A stretch of 64,000 nt of DNA from Beta vulgaris subsp. vulgaris (Eukaryota > Streptophyta > Magnoliopsida > Caryophyllales > Amaranthaceae): positions 14,989,417 to 15,053,416 of the forward strand of contig NC_079208.1 of assembly GCF_026745355.1 (NCBI RefSeq), written 5' to 3'. Below the pieces are notes generated by a model, which saw only the letters and a program-made list of their open reading frames with translations, had not been told where the DNA came from and ran no database searches. The position numbers and the translations under genes are program-made. Shown piece after piece: positions 61,501 through 62,999 of this stretch (the first letter of the stretch is position 1; every line of letters starts with the position of its first letter).

Positions 61501-62999
61501 GGGTCCCACTGTTATTATAATAAACTTTAAGACATCTCATGCTTGTTGTTACAATTAGGCTACCATCCTTTAAGTTTTACAAACCTCATGAGCCAAGTAA
61601 AAGTTAACTTTTGTTGAGACTTTGTTATATTTTCTTATCTATTTATATATTGGCTAATCCGTTTTTCAGTTGATAATTTTATATTAGGTGTTAGTACATA
61701 AGATGTTTAGACGTTTGTGCAAGTATTAGTACATAAGATGTTTATTCTTTTCTGCAAGCTAAGTGTTAGTACATAAGATGTTTATTCTTTTATGCAAGCC
61801 AAGTGTTAATACATAAGATGTTTATTTTTTTGTGTTATACATGAGGTGCTAATATCAATTTTTATAGATTTTATCGTGGATCGTGTTTTGTATTGCTAAT
61901 CACATTATAACTCACTTATAATTATCATTGTTTTATGGGATACACAGTAGTCTTTGTAATATGACGGTCCACGATTTTATAGTTTGCAATGAACTTATAA
62001 TTTTGATGGTATGGATATGTGGTCAATGATCTTATAATTTGAACTTTTTAAAAAAACCTATAATACAATTTATTGTATGATTAATACGTCCCTTGGTAAA
62101 CTTTAAGTTTAATATTATAATCTGTTAAGACTTTTGTTTTAATTTGGGTTTAAGAAGAGAGTACAACATGTTCATTTAAATAGTTGTAATACCTTAAGTA
62201 GTATCTAAAATATCAGCTTCTTGCTATAAATTTATTTCTTAATTAGTGTCAAACTATATGATTAGTAACTCAAATACCGAATTTAGGGGATATGAATTTT
62301 AATTAGTTTCTCAAATACCGAATTTAGGGGATATGAATTTTTAATTAGTTTCTAAAATACCGTATTTAGGGGATATTATTTTTTTAATTAGTGCCTAAAA
62401 TATCGAATTTAGGAGATATATTTTTTTGGCAGTTTTATGATGCATAAGTAATTTCTAATTAATAGCAATCGATTCCGAAAATTTAGTTGATTTACATTCC
62501 ATAACAGAGAACTATCTTAAATAGCTTTCCAATTATATGCCTAAAAAAAGTAATGCATAACAGAAATATTTAGAGACAAATATACGTGGCAAAAAATTGT
62601 AAAAGATTTTACAAAGGATTGACACATCATCAATTCGATTTGCTCTTGATACATAAGCAAATCTTTATTGCTTTATAGTATTATATAGATAGATAGATGT
62701 CTCATATGATTGTGTGGAGGAGGTGAGAGTATATGTGACAAAATGAGTTTAGTGAAACATCTAAAACGATATTTCACGGCCTATATATACCAAATTGTAT
62801 GTAGGAAAACATTCGATGTTGTTTACTGAAACATCTAAAATAAAATAGATAAACTATGTTGTAAAATTAATTATACTATACCTCTATTGTTATGACACTG
62901 TTGCATTGAGATAATATTCCTTCATCGTCTTCTGAACATTGATGCATAATTTTTGTTTCATACAAGCTCTTTTGTAAAGTTGAAACCTCCATATCTATT
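505..62999 (-). CDS. Large-intron host gene for a coiled-coil protein (12 exons seen, 5' end outside window)
   Basis: Twelve minus-strand segments carry AG acceptors and GT donors. Joined in order 62882-62999, 55520-55630, 48183-48259, 37795-37861, 35180-35245, 29423-29530, 21734-21864, 21562-21628, 21344-21408, 7082-7175, 6002-6081, 505-781, they give one frame of about 420 residues to TGA at 505-507; split codons agree at each phased junction. The product is rich in Glu, Lys, Gln and Leu, with no evident signal peptide or membrane segment. It looks like a long alpha-helical coiled coil with a motif [16 protein letters not shown] in the middle and an acidic tail ending DWEFDALGN. Such proteins are usually annotated in plants as myosin- or golgin-like coiled-coil proteins of unknown function; I cannot name an orthologue. 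Introns are 7251, 7260, 10321, 2549, 5649, 7558, 105, 153, 14168, 1000 and 5220 bp. Upstream exons lie beyond 64000. An extra phase-0 exon in a large intron cannot be excluded. Confidence 0.85.
782..1329. other. Intron sequence, nothing firm
   Basis: This is AT-rich DNA. From about 1060 it may be the decayed start of the LINE that follows, because the plus strand shows scattered ORF1-like Lys/Asn-rich stretches broken by stops. A 75-codon minus-strand reading frame here (1054-1281) is antisense to that and has no recognisable domain. Confidence 0.4.
1330..4070 (+). mobile_element. Decayed L1-type LINE (ORF1 DUF4283-like, reverse transcriptase, zf-RVT)
   Basis: Around 1441-1620 the translation [19 protein letters not shown] matches the DUF4283 part of plant LINE ORF1. 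This joins abruptly, near 1790, to reverse transcriptase sequence, so the endonuclease region is deleted. RT landmarks follow: [10 protein letters not shown] (1945), the region around FRPISCCN (2130), [14 protein letters not shown] (2513) and [15 protein letters not shown] (2640), where the catalytic FADD is changed to FAVD. A zf-RVT-like stretch runs 3430-3640 ([17 protein letters not shown]). In-frame stops and frameshifts are frequent. The 3' end resembles an L1 3' UTR and stops in an A-rich stretch near 4068. It is antisense to the host gene and certainly inactive. Confidence 0.85.
3221..3335 (+). repeat. Tandem repeat inside LINE
   Basis: Three imperfect copies of a unit of about 50 bp containing GGAGCTATTTGCAAGGTGAA lie head to tail within the LINE relic. 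This is a local expansion not expected in the intact element. Confidence 0.65.
4075..5240 (+). mobile_element. Second decayed LINE fragment (RT end, zf-RVT)
   Basis: A 73-codon open stretch (4694-4915) reads [18 protein letters not shown] then CLLCQMHP, the zinc-binding zf-RVT domain near the C-terminus of plant LINE ORF2, followed by [12 protein letters not shown] after a stop. Upstream, weak RT matches occur ([18 protein letters not shown] near 4360), broken by stops. It starts directly after the A-rich tail of the preceding LINE and is antisense to the host gene. Its sequence differs enough from the preceding LINE to be a separate insertion. Confidence 0.75.
5241..6001. other. Intron sequence without recognisable feature
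   Basis: This is AT-rich intronic DNA with homopolymer runs of T and A (for example near 5401, 5559 and 5684). No open frame longer than about 60 codons and no repeat termini were found. Confidence 0.5.
6002..6081 (-). CDS. Host gene, penultimate exon
   Basis: It lies between acceptor TGTTACAG and donor GTGAGT. Phase 0 at the start, with two bases left over at the end that complete a Gly codon in the last exon. It encodes 26 residues beginning [20 protein letters not shown], helix-like and acidic. Confidence 0.8.
6752..7016. mobile_element. Small MITE with GGCTMTGTTTRG ends
   Basis: The left end GGCTCTGTTTAGCAACA and the reverse complement of the right end, GGCTATGTTTGGGAACA, are inverted repeats. 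The element is 265 bp with no coding. Flanks are A-rich (possible AAA duplication). The same type of end occurs at 23914-24265. The superfamily is uncertain. Confidence 0.55.
7082..7175 (-). CDS. Host gene exon
   Basis: Acceptor TTTCCAG, donor GTAACA. The first base completes a Gln codon split with exon 21344-21408, and the remaining 31 codons include [19 protein letters not shown]. Phase matches both neighbours. A poly(A) stretch on the coding strand sits about 25-35 bases upstream of the acceptor, the tail of a retroposon-like insertion. Confidence 0.85.
7198..7811 (-). other. Possible sense-oriented retroposon or captured gene fragment, unidentified
   Basis: On the minus strand the segment ends TTAATGCAAATTTTCTTGATG plus ten A, the same style of end as the retroposon at 27209-28795. 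Two open stretches lie within it (7569-7811, 80 codons; 7318-7530, 70 codons). In another frame 7580-7770 reads [15 protein letters not shown] and [10 protein letters not shown], which has a vague likeness to papain-type peptidase sequence; I do not regard this as established. No target duplication was found. Confidence 0.3.
7812..8658. other. Intron sequence, nothing firm
   Basis: No repeat termini or recognisable protein were found. A minus-strand stretch (8076-8267) is open for 63 codons but has no familiar motif. The part from 8450 is somewhat more GC-rich, and it continues beyond the LINE inserted at 8675, since 8659-8674 recurs at 9962-9977. Confidence 0.4.
8675..9961 (-). mobile_element. 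5'-truncated LINE with 16-bp target-site duplication
   Basis: The 16-mer CCTAAGCTATATTCTT is repeated exactly at 8659-8674 and 9962-9977. The insertion between carries a short poly(T) at its left end, that is, a poly(A) tail on the minus strand. Reading from right to left the LINE shows the RT block [14 protein letters not shown] with an intact FADD (about 9870), [35 protein letters not shown] (about 9490) and zf-[25 protein letters not shown] (9100-9190, two parts). The 5' part of ORF2 and all of ORF1 are missing. It is the only recognised LINE coding fragment in the window lying in the same orientation as the host gene. Stops and frameshifts are present but fewer than in the older LINEs. 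Confidence 0.88.
9998..10083. repeat. Imperfect direct duplication
   Basis: A unit of about 45 bp containing AAGCAAAACACA and TCTCGTATACACCT occurs twice in tandem, in the DNA that hosts the LINE next to it. No function is evident. Confidence 0.6.
10084..11290. other. Intron sequence without identified feature
   Basis: AT-rich. Short open stretches (such as 10428-10610 and 10936-11148) have no recognisable motif. From about 10880 the sequence resembles the edge of an unclassified repeat (CTCGGAGCGAAC followed by an AGCCCTTAAACAAGGG palindrome). Confidence 0.4.
11291..11345. repeat. Short imperfect hairpin
   Basis: TTAATAAGGGGACACT and AGGTGCTCCCCTTATTA are inverted around a 13-base loop. 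It may be the fused ends of a small DNA element. The same TAAGGG-type motif occurs near 10930. Confidence 0.4.
11346..12215. mobile_element. Unclassified DNA-element relic with a hAT-like end
   Basis: The right boundary CTGGCTCCGCCACTG is a sequence commonly seen at ends of plant hAT-type elements. The left counterpart, possibly CAGTGCCACC at 11347, matches poorly and no 8-bp duplication was found. A GC-rich island at 11610-11740 has tandem copies of CGACCAGCCGACCACG and stands out from its AT-rich surroundings. The open frame through it (11543-11812) owes its composition to this repeat. Confidence 0.3.
12578..12858 (+). repeat. Cassandra 5' LTR
   Basis: 281 bp, TG to CA. The 5S-like part covers about 12610-12745 and keeps recognisable equivalents of the 5S internal control region. 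It is not a 5S gene, because the 5' third of 5S rRNA is barely recognisable. Confidence 0.8.
13067..13299 (+). repeat. Cassandra 3' LTR, truncated
   Basis: It aligns with the 5' LTR up to TTATTGGCC and then diverges, so the last 45-50 bp are missing. The 5S-like block (about 13090-13240) is the better preserved of the two. Confidence 0.75.
13444..13496. repeat. (AT)n microsatellite
   Basis: An uninterrupted AT dinucleotide run of about 53 bp inside the largest intron. Confidence 0.95.
13757..13812. repeat. 19-bp direct repeats around a poly(T) insertion
   Basis: TTAAGTTTGATTATATCCT occurs at 13757-13775 and again at 13794-13812. The 18 bases between are twelve T followed by GAGGGG. This looks like an extremely truncated retroposition event: a poly(A) tail with its target duplication and almost no body. 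Confidence 0.7.
14085..18025 (+). mobile_element. Copia-type LTR retrotransposon relic A (no LTRs recognised)
   Basis: TGGTATCAAAGGC at 14086 resembles a Met-tRNA primer-binding site. Downstream in order are a decayed gag (14270-15000) with zinc knuckle [14 protein letters not shown] (15060-15105), protease remains, integrase (15780-16260: [36 protein letters not shown]), reverse transcriptase (16650-17460: [49 protein letters not shown]) and RNase H (17560-18000, ending [11 protein letters not shown]). The domain order gag-PR-INT-RT-RH is that of Copia. Frameshifts and stops break every domain. The plus orientation is antisense to the host gene. Its 3' end is abutted by relic B. Confidence 0.82.
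18026..18192 (+). repeat. Copia B 5' LTR
   Basis: It matches 21058-21224 with about ten differences. The first bases (ACTAATAG) lack the expected TG start present in the other copy. Confidence 0.75.
18288..18800 (+). pseudogene. Copia B gag remnant fused to pre-integrase region
   Basis: The open stretch begins [20 protein letters not shown], typical of Copia gag N-termini. Near 18480 the frame shifts, and another frame reads [19 protein letters not shown], which belongs just before integrase. The rest of gag and most of the protease are therefore deleted. The 124-codon open frame itself is not a gene. Confidence 0.7.
18797..19855 (+). pseudogene. Copia B integrase and start of reverse transcriptase, internally deleted
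   Basis: 352 codons without a stop. Integrase core residues can be seen: the D of [10 protein letters not shown], the D of [11 protein letters not shown], and the E of [10 protein letters not shown]. At about residue 180 the sequence jumps from [10 protein letters not shown] to a Ser/Pro-rich linker and then RVT_2 sequence ([28 protein letters not shown]). About the last third of integrase is missing. The frame ends at a stop after [11 protein letters not shown], and RT continues in a shifted frame. Confidence 0.85.
19860..21057 (+). pseudogene. Copia B reverse transcriptase and RNase H, broken
   Basis: RT continues with [19 protein letters not shown] and [12 protein letters not shown], where the catalytic YVDD reads YVND, so the enzyme would be inactive. 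After a stop at 20250 the frame goes on with [20 protein letters not shown] and RNase [20 protein letters not shown] further stop and frameshift near 20715 precede [25 protein letters not shown] and [10 protein letters not shown]. The order and spacing are those of a complete Copia pol 3' half. Confidence 0.85.
21058..21224 (+). repeat. Copia B 3' LTR
   Basis: It begins TGTAATAAAATATATG straight after a GTGGGG polypurine tract and ends near CCTACTTTTA. It lies only about 120 bp from host exon 21344-21408. Confidence 0.75.
21344..21408 (-). CDS. Host gene exon
   Basis: Acceptor TTCTTTAG, donor GTACGT. It encodes [20 protein letters not shown] and one more residue, with two bases of a Gln codon finished by exon 7082-7175. 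Heptad-like spacing of Leu and Phe supports a coiled coil. The intron that follows is 14.2 kb, the longest in the window. Confidence 0.85.
21562..21628 (-). CDS. Host gene exon
   Basis: Acceptor CACTGAAG, donor GTACTT. One base completes an Ile codon; then 22 codons begin [19 protein letters not shown]. It is separated from its neighbours by introns of only 105 and 153 bp. Confidence 0.85.
21734..21864 (-). CDS. Host gene exon with FLEDTW motif
   Basis: Acceptor CATGTAG, donor GTATGC. The 43 codons include [19 protein letters not shown], the most distinctive stretch of the protein and the best probe for finding orthologues. It ends with two bases of a codon finished in exon 21562-21628. This is the longest internal exon seen. 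Confidence 0.88.
21865..22469. other. Intron sequence without identified feature
   Basis: AT-rich. Two overlapping 63-codon open stretches (21915-22194) lack recognisable motifs and are probably chance. Confidence 0.5.
22953..23053 (+). repeat. Triple 34-bp tandem repeat inside LINE
   Basis: TAAGCTGATGGTTGAGG followed by CCCCAGGAATAGATTTA occurs three times in a row, the middle copy one C shorter. The near identity of the copies inside an otherwise heavily mutated LINE indicates a recent local expansion. Confidence 0.9.
23914..24265. mobile_element. MITE with GGCTATGTT ends and GATCTGATCTGA subrepeats
   Basis: GGCTATGTTTAGTTCACCT at the left and the reverse complement of the right end GGCTATGTTCAGTTTACCT are nearly perfect inverted repeats. 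Subterminal blocks repeat GATCTGATCTGAACTTATTT on both sides. The flanking trinucleotides TCA and GCA may be an imperfect 3-bp duplication, compatible with PIF/Harbinger. It is inserted in the LINE, so it is younger than that LINE. Confidence 0.8.
25481..27208. other. Intron sequence, mostly unassigned
   Basis: A C-rich patch at 25505-25690 (CCGACCCATATCCAACCCATA and similar) resembles the GACCCAACCC-type ends of some plant DNA elements. A short inverted pair (GTTACACCATAAGTTATGG near 26580 and TGTAACCTGTTATATCC near 26760) suggests a MITE relic. A 16-bp direct repeat TAGTTTTTACATGATT occurs at about 27150 and 27177. No gene is seen. Confidence 0.35.
27209..28795 (+). mobile_element. Poly(A) retroposon, LINE-like untranslated ends without pol
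   Basis: It ends in 22 A (28774-28795). The flanks repeat AAAAAGTAAAGACATT (27193-27208) and AAAAAGTCAAGACATT (28791-28806), one mismatch, as a target-site duplication. The body starts with a CCAAAACCCTAAAAAAAC leader and contains a C-rich minisatellite-like part (27640-27910) with repeated CCCCTCCCCCTAG units. Its 3' part ends TTAATGTAAATTTTTCC before the tail, similar to LINE 3' ends. The 95-codon open stretch at 27932-28219 has no known domain. It is probably a non-autonomous LINE derivative. It is antisense to the host gene. Confidence 0.7.
29164..29277 (-). mobile_element. tRNA-derived SINE
   Basis: On the minus strand TGGCCTAGTGGTTAAGA matches a Pol III A box and GGTTCAAATCC a B box, 40-45 bases apart, followed by a short tRNA-unrelated part (TTTGTACCGCCTTTGTGGC) and ten A. 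It is about 114 bp. It is not a functional tRNA gene because no cloverleaf 3' half closes. It is in the sense orientation relative to the host gene, about 150 bp from exon 29423-29530. Confidence 0.8.
29423..29530 (-). CDS. Host gene exon
   Basis: Acceptor TTATGCAG, donor GTATCA, phase 0 at both ends. Its 36 codons include [20 protein letters not shown], a typical coiled-coil segment. The preceding exon ends with complete codons, so the frame is continuous. Confidence 0.88.
29985..30306. mobile_element. Short element next to (AT)n with ACTAG start and TTATATAATAG end
   Basis: An AT run (29970-29986) is followed by ACTAGCATTTTTTTAGATGC and an ATGCATGCGTGCAT palindrome; about 300 bp later CCTTCCTTATATAATAG ends the unit. 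The same start/end pattern surrounds 48528-51602. It resembles short non-autonomous elements of plants that sit beside TA microsatellites. The family assignment is uncertain. Confidence 0.4.
30695..30823 (+). repeat. Inverted repeat, left arm
   Basis: About 128 bp that pair with 31874-31996 at roughly 93-95 % identity by eye, with 1.05 kb between. It contains TTACTATGTTACAGTATGCC. It could be the terminal inverted repeats of a DNA element or two inverted copies of a short repeat. Confidence 0.8.
31840..31842. other. Right end of a probable MITE
   Basis: Just to the left, at 31813-31833, TAGTTTAGCCAAACATGGCC reads in reverse complement as GGCCATGTTTGGCTAAACTA, a hAT-MITE-like end. The left end was not found with confidence. 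Possible extent is 31690-31833. Confidence 0.2.
31874..31996 (-). repeat. Inverted repeat, right arm
   Basis: Reverse complement of 30695-30823 with small indels, for example ATGCCATG here against ATGCCATAATG there. A 72-codon open stretch on the minus strand (31884-32102) runs through it and is not a recognised gene. Confidence 0.8.
31997..32739. other. Intron sequence without identified feature
   Basis: AT-rich with short A and T runs. No repeat ends or coding motifs were recognised. Confidence 0.4.
32871..33157. mobile_element. Foldback Mutator-type MITE with 9-bp target duplication
   Basis: Arms of about 110 bp (32871-32980 and 33048-33157) are inverted copies sharing TCAAAATAAT and AATAATCCCAA-type blocks. 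The flanks TAGAAACAT (32862-32870) and TACAAACAT (33158-33166) match at 8 of 9. Removing the element and one duplicate joins the LINE frame HRN to IVSYPMC, which confirms the empty site. A 9-bp duplication is typical of Mutator-like elements. Confidence 0.82.
33390..33475 (-). mobile_element. SINE-like fragment in LINE
   Basis: On the minus strand TGGCTTTCTTAAGTATT can serve as an A box and GGTTCGAATCC is a perfect B box, followed by a run of nine to ten A toward 33391. It lies between the zf-RVT and RNase H parts of the LINE. The boundaries are approximate and no target duplication was recognised. Confidence 0.5.
33673..33921 (+). pseudogene. LINE RNase H domain (RVT_3) fragment
   Basis: 82 codons open, the longest uninterrupted part of this LINE. 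It contains the second Asp motif [11 protein letters not shown] and the C-terminal ADMLAKDA. It is continuous upstream with HSDASF across in-frame stops, so it is a domain fragment and not an independent gene. Confidence 0.8.
34056..35179. other. Intron sequence without identified feature
   Basis: It contains GATCC-rich stretches around 34160-34220 (GATCTGGATCTGGTGGATCT) that form small local inverted repeats. Otherwise AT-rich without coding signals. Confidence 0.4.
35180..35245 (-). CDS. Host gene exon
   Basis: Acceptor TTTGTTTCAG, donor GTAATA, phase 0 at both ends. It encodes 22 residues, [20 protein letters not shown] and two more, an almost ideal heptad coiled coil. The acceptor region is duplicated just upstream (see 35251-35329). 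Confidence 0.88.
35251..35329. repeat. 39-bp tandem duplication at an acceptor site
   Basis: AACAAAATAGTTGTTGAATT with the following ACACCATTGTTAGAAAG is present twice in tandem, starting five bases from the acceptor of exon 35180-35245. The duplication includes the polypyrimidine tract on the coding strand. The outer copy lacks the CAG, so only one acceptor is usable. Confidence 0.9.
35330..37794. other. Intron sequence without identified gene
   Basis: A 33-bp tandem duplication lies at 36489-36554 (CTTAGGCCATGAAAACGGAG type). Short open stretches (35819-36019, 36307-36498, 37466-37675) have no recognisable motifs. No transposon ends were identified with confidence. Confidence 0.4.
37795..37861 (-). 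CDS. Host gene exon
   Basis: Acceptor TTTGAGCAG, donor GTTTGA. The first base completes an Arg codon from exon 48183-48259; then [20 protein letters not shown] and two residues follow. The donor GTTTGA is the weakest of the set. Confidence 0.8.
38010..39085. mobile_element. Kilobase foldback element (long imperfect hairpin)
   Basis: The left arm reads TTTCCTACTAACG at 38057 and the right arm carries the inverted copy near 39045. Further in, AAAAATGCCGAAAAAGT (38510) pairs with ACTTTTTCGGCATTTT (38725). The core (38525-38720) contains repeated, individually palindromic units such as AGGCGCCTAAAATAGGCGC. The termini are approximate and no target duplication was established. The 74-codon and 118-codon open frames in it are antisense to each other through the repeat and are not genes. 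Confidence 0.7.
38525..38720. repeat. Repeated palindromic AGGCGCCTATTTTAGGCGC units
   Basis: Units of about 30 bp alternate orientation around the motifs GGCGCCTAAAATAGGCGC and GGCGCCTATTTTAGGCGC, separated by CCTGTGGT or ACCAT-type spacers. This gives several possible stem-loops within the larger hairpin. GC content is clearly above that of the surroundings. Confidence 0.8.
39423..39690 (+). repeat. Copia C 5' LTR
   Basis: It begins TGTTGGACTGAGTCACTCAA. The end is set by loss of similarity to the 3' copy. No primer-binding site follows, consistent with deletion of the adjoining internal part. A 28-bp direct duplication (TCTTTTAGTGATCCTAG) lies soon after at 39785-39839. Confidence 0.75.
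39990..40560 (+). pseudogene. Copia C integrase fragment
   Basis: Frames on the plus strand read [20 protein letters not shown], followed by HLLEIAKVL, then LPVKYWGDC and AFGCLCFVN. These match the integrase core around the catalytic Glu (normally GVVERK; here DVVDRK with Asp instead of Glu). The first catalytic Asp region is missing. Several stops are present. Confidence 0.75.
40683..42350. mobile_element. Non-autonomous CACTA (En/Spm) element with CAT duplication
   Basis: It starts CACTAGTAGAAAAA and ends ATTGTAATAGTG; CAT flanks both sides (40680-40682 and 42351-42353), the 3-bp duplication of CACTA elements. Subterminal regions repeat short GCGTCGCA/TGCGACGC-type motifs in both orientations. 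The middle has a C-rich leader-like part (41100-41290) and a fragment with the charged stretch [20 protein letters not shown] (41749-41840), which resembles the C-terminal part of plant En/Spm-type transposase proteins. It is inserted between integrase and RT of Copia C and is therefore younger. Confidence 0.9.
42627..43483 (+). pseudogene. Copia C reverse transcriptase, broken
   Basis: RVT_2 sequence begins [20 protein letters not shown] (42669) with LNNDHTWSV and [16 protein letters not shown]; after a shift it continues from 43037 with [19 protein letters not shown] and [11 protein letters not shown], where an inserted His splits YVDD. It ends near residue [19 protein letters not shown]. 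Two frames are needed, with a stop at 42987. Confidence 0.85.
44187..44460 (+). repeat. Copia C 3' LTR
   Basis: It begins TGTTGGACTCAATCACTCAA directly after a polypurine tract. It differs from the 5' LTR by indels and many substitutions, so the element is old. Confidence 0.75.
44801..45164. mobile_element. Tourist-like (PIF/Harbinger) MITE
   Basis: GAGCACCTACATTG at the left and GAGCATCAACATTC (reverse complement of the right end) are inverted repeats. TTA is duplicated at 44798-44800 and 45165-45167, as expected for PIF/Harbinger. 364 bp, non-coding; purine-rich AGAGAGA blocks inside. Confidence 0.85.
45168..46609. other. Unclassified repeat-like intron sequence
   Basis: The stretch 45360-45760 (GTCGTGCGGAAGAAGGCACT, then GTGGTATTATGGTCGGCCAT and CATGACCGTACGG) resembles non-coding parts of large plant Gypsy-type elements, but no LTR pair, primer-binding site or protein domain was found. 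Treat this as unassigned. Confidence 0.3.
46620..47325 (-). pseudogene. rrn23: Plastid-derived 23S rRNA fragment interrupted by TRIM
   Basis: Similarity to plastid 23S rRNA runs on both sides of the 46701-47150 insertion: left part GGGAGTATGATTCC, right part from CGTCGTAATGCCTGATACTC. The match is to the central part of the molecule. Substitutions are spread over the whole length, so it is old and non-functional. Confidence 0.8.
46701..47150 (-). mobile_element. TRIM with identical LTRs inside plastid-derived 23S sequence
   Basis: Direct repeats 46701-46894 and 46976-47150 are identical over about 169 bp starting TGTTAAATATGGGCC. On the minus strand the 5' LTR is followed at once by TGGTATCAGAGCCA, a perfect initiator-Met tRNA primer-binding site, and a GAGGGGGAG polypurine tract precedes the 3' LTR. 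Target duplication CCTCA lies at 46696-46700 and 47151-47155. The internal domain is 81 bp with no coding. Identical LTRs mean a recent insertion. The outer end of the 5' LTR starts TGATAACACCACATG, whereas the 3' LTR starts TGTTGAAGCTATG, about 19 bp longer. It is sense to the host gene. Confidence 0.93.
47399..47420. repeat. (AT)n microsatellite
   Basis: A 22-bp AT run within the plastid-derived region. It must have arisen or been inserted after transfer. Confidence 0.9.
48183..48259 (-). CDS. Host gene exon
   Basis: Acceptor ATTTGCAG, donor GTACAT. Phase 0 start; 25 codons [20 protein letters not shown] onward, ending with AG of an Arg codon completed in exon 37795-37861. The downstream intron is 10.3 kb. 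Confidence 0.87.
48528..51602. mobile_element. Possible larger element hosting a CACTA insertion
   Basis: The start ACTAGCTTTTTATGCACGC with a CGCGATACGTGCG palindrome and the end CCTTCCCTTATATAATAG resemble the ends of the 320-bp unit at 29985-30306. Without the CACTA element it would be about 1.74 kb. It contains only AT-rich sequence and short open stretches (48492-48857, 50951-51139, 51171-51398) without recognised domains. This is an inference from the matching ends only. Confidence 0.35.
48788..50118. mobile_element. Non-autonomous CACTA element with GGGCTGCGC subterminal repeats
   Basis: The left end is CACTAGGGGAAAAAAAAGG; the reverse complement of the right end is CAATAGTGGAAAAATGAAG, so one terminal base has changed. 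TAA flanks both ends (48785-48787 and 50119-50121). Many copies of AAGGGCTGCGCTTTT and its reverse complement crowd the first 170 and last 210 bp. The centre is a C/T-rich leader-like region (49020-49440) and T-rich DNA. The 151- and 111-codon open frames there overlap in different frames and show low-complexity Ser/Phe/Leu composition, so they are not called as genes. Confidence 0.88.
51603..52980. other. Intron sequence without firmly identified feature
   Basis: Two loosely similar sequences near 51770 and 51890 (GGTGAGCATATCC and GGTGAGCACATCTC, each followed by a TGTGGGTAAG block) suggest a diverged tandem duplication. A plus-strand trace at 52570-52720 ([20 protein letters not shown]) is open but unidentified. 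A poly(T) insertion with a 12-bp repeat lies at 52854-52902. Confidence 0.4.
52854..52902. repeat. 12-bp direct repeats around a poly(T) insertion
   Basis: TAACCACTACAT occurs at 52854-52865 and 52891-52902 with TATTC, fourteen T and GGATAA between. It is similar in kind to 13757-13812. Confidence 0.6.
52983..53241. mobile_element. Stowaway MITE
   Basis: CTCCCTCCGTTTCATTTTAA at the left is the exact reverse complement of the right end. TA is duplicated on both sides. 259 bp and AT-rich inside, the classic Stowaway (Tc1/mariner) structure. The well-preserved ends suggest a fairly recent insertion. Confidence 0.95.
53490..55481 (+). mobile_element. LINE relic (partial RT, zf-RVT, RNase H) with poly(A)
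   Basis: RT begins [20 protein letters not shown] (53530) and continues [20 protein letters not shown], then a stretch with [14 protein letters not shown] (53785). RT then jumps, with the region containing the FADD motif missing, to [17 protein letters not shown] (54080), a zf-RVT (54170-54370) and an RVT_3 RNase H (54760-55105). The first catalytic motif reads KWNVAAS instead of [18 protein letters not shown] and [11 protein letters not shown] follow. The A-rich end (55450-55481) marks the 3' terminus. It is antisense to the host gene and has moderate numbers of stops. Confidence 0.85.
54572..55105 (+). pseudogene. LINE RNase H domain fragment
   Basis: 177 codons open. The N-terminal third is the linker after zf-RVT ([12 protein letters not shown]). 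The RNase H core follows with the Glu of EILAI and the Asp of EFDS, while the first Asp is replaced by Ala. It ends at a stop after [10 protein letters not shown], before the usual ADxLAK motif. There is no start codon context of its own. Confidence 0.8.
55520..55630 (-). CDS. Host gene exon
   Basis: Acceptor TTATATGAAG, donor GTTTAA, phase 0 at both ends. The 37 codons include [20 protein letters not shown] and [17 protein letters not shown]; regular Leu/Ile spacing indicates a coiled coil. Confidence 0.86.
55725..55829. repeat. Imperfect (AT)n at the edge of the foldback element
   Basis: AT dinucleotides with TATTATATATTATATAA interruptions directly abut the left arm of the foldback element. 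Confidence 0.9.
55830..57632 (+). repeat. Foldback element, left arm
   Basis: It contains three CTAAATNYGGTATTTTAG-like copies (56090-56230) and a tandem series with CATCTTATGTACTAACACTTA (56630-56770). Both series are mirrored in the right arm. No coding potential. Confidence 0.88.
57633..58470. other. Foldback spacer, left part
   Basis: A 78-codon minus-strand open stretch (57684-57920) contains [20 protein letters not shown] and FVFLSIDVG; no family is recognised. At 58445-58461 the hairpin CCGTGCATTTTGCACGG with GTCAAAACC directly precedes (TA)n, a combination often found at ends of small plant elements in TA microsatellites. Confidence 0.4.
58471..58528. repeat. (TA)n microsatellite
   Basis: A TA run of about 58 bp. 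The IYIYIY open frames on both strands here are artefacts of the repeat. Confidence 0.95.
58677..59153. mobile_element. hAT-type element nested in the outer hAT
   Basis: It starts CAGGGGCGGGGC and ends CCGCCCCTG. GTGCTCAG is duplicated at 58669-58676 and 59154-59161, a perfect 8-bp target duplication. It has GGGGCCC-rich subterminal parts. Inside, 58978-59045 reads on the minus strand TGGATCAGTGGTAAAG and GGGTTCGATTC, tRNA-like A and B boxes, probably a SINE remnant. 477 bp, no transposase. Confidence 0.92.
58977..59040 (-). mobile_element. tRNA-like (SINE) remnant in nested hAT
   Basis: A-box-like TGGATCAGTGGTAAAG and B-box-like GGTTCGATTC spaced about as in tRNA genes. The rest of a tRNA cloverleaf is absent. 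The boundaries are unclear. Confidence 0.45.
59620..60417. other. Foldback spacer, middle part
   Basis: ACTAGTATTTTGGCCGGACG at 59724 resembles the start type seen at 29985 and 48528, but no matching end was identified. Otherwise AT-rich with no gene. Confidence 0.3.
60418..60682. mobile_element. Stowaway-like MITE
   Basis: CTACCTCCATTTCCTAAAAA and the reverse complement of the right end CTACCTCCGTTTTCTAAAGA are inverted repeats with TA duplicated on both sides. 265 bp. It lies in the spacer of the foldback element, just outside the inner end of the right arm. Confidence 0.88.
60823..62685 (-). repeat. Foldback element, right arm
   Basis: Reverse complement of the left arm, slightly longer through small insertions. 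The tandem series with TAAGTGTTAGTACATAAGAT or variants (61685-61830) has about four copies, as in the left arm. Confidence 0.88.
62882..62999 (-). CDS. Host gene, most upstream exon in window
   Basis: Acceptor TTAATCTCAG, donor GTATAG. The first base finishes a codon begun in an exon beyond the right edge; then 39 codons include [20 protein letters not shown] and [18 protein letters not shown]. It ends in phase 0, matching exon 55520-55630. Confidence 0.82.

Larger units (their letters stand above)
55830..62685. mobile_element. 6.9-kb foldback element with arms of about 1.8 kb
   Basis: The sequence from 55830 inward is repeated in reverse complement from 62685 inward over about 1.8 kb (for example TAAAGCAATAAGGATTTGC against TAAAGCAATAAAGATTTGC at the tips, and GAACTCTCAGT at the inner ends). 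Similarity is about 90 % by eye, with small indels. The outer tips lie in TA-rich microsatellite sequence. The spacer of 3.2 kb holds nested DNA elements. The superfamily is open: long-TIR Mutator-type or foldback elements are the best-known candidates. No transposase was recognised. It fills the intron between exons 62882-62999 and 55520-55630. Confidence 0.88.
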
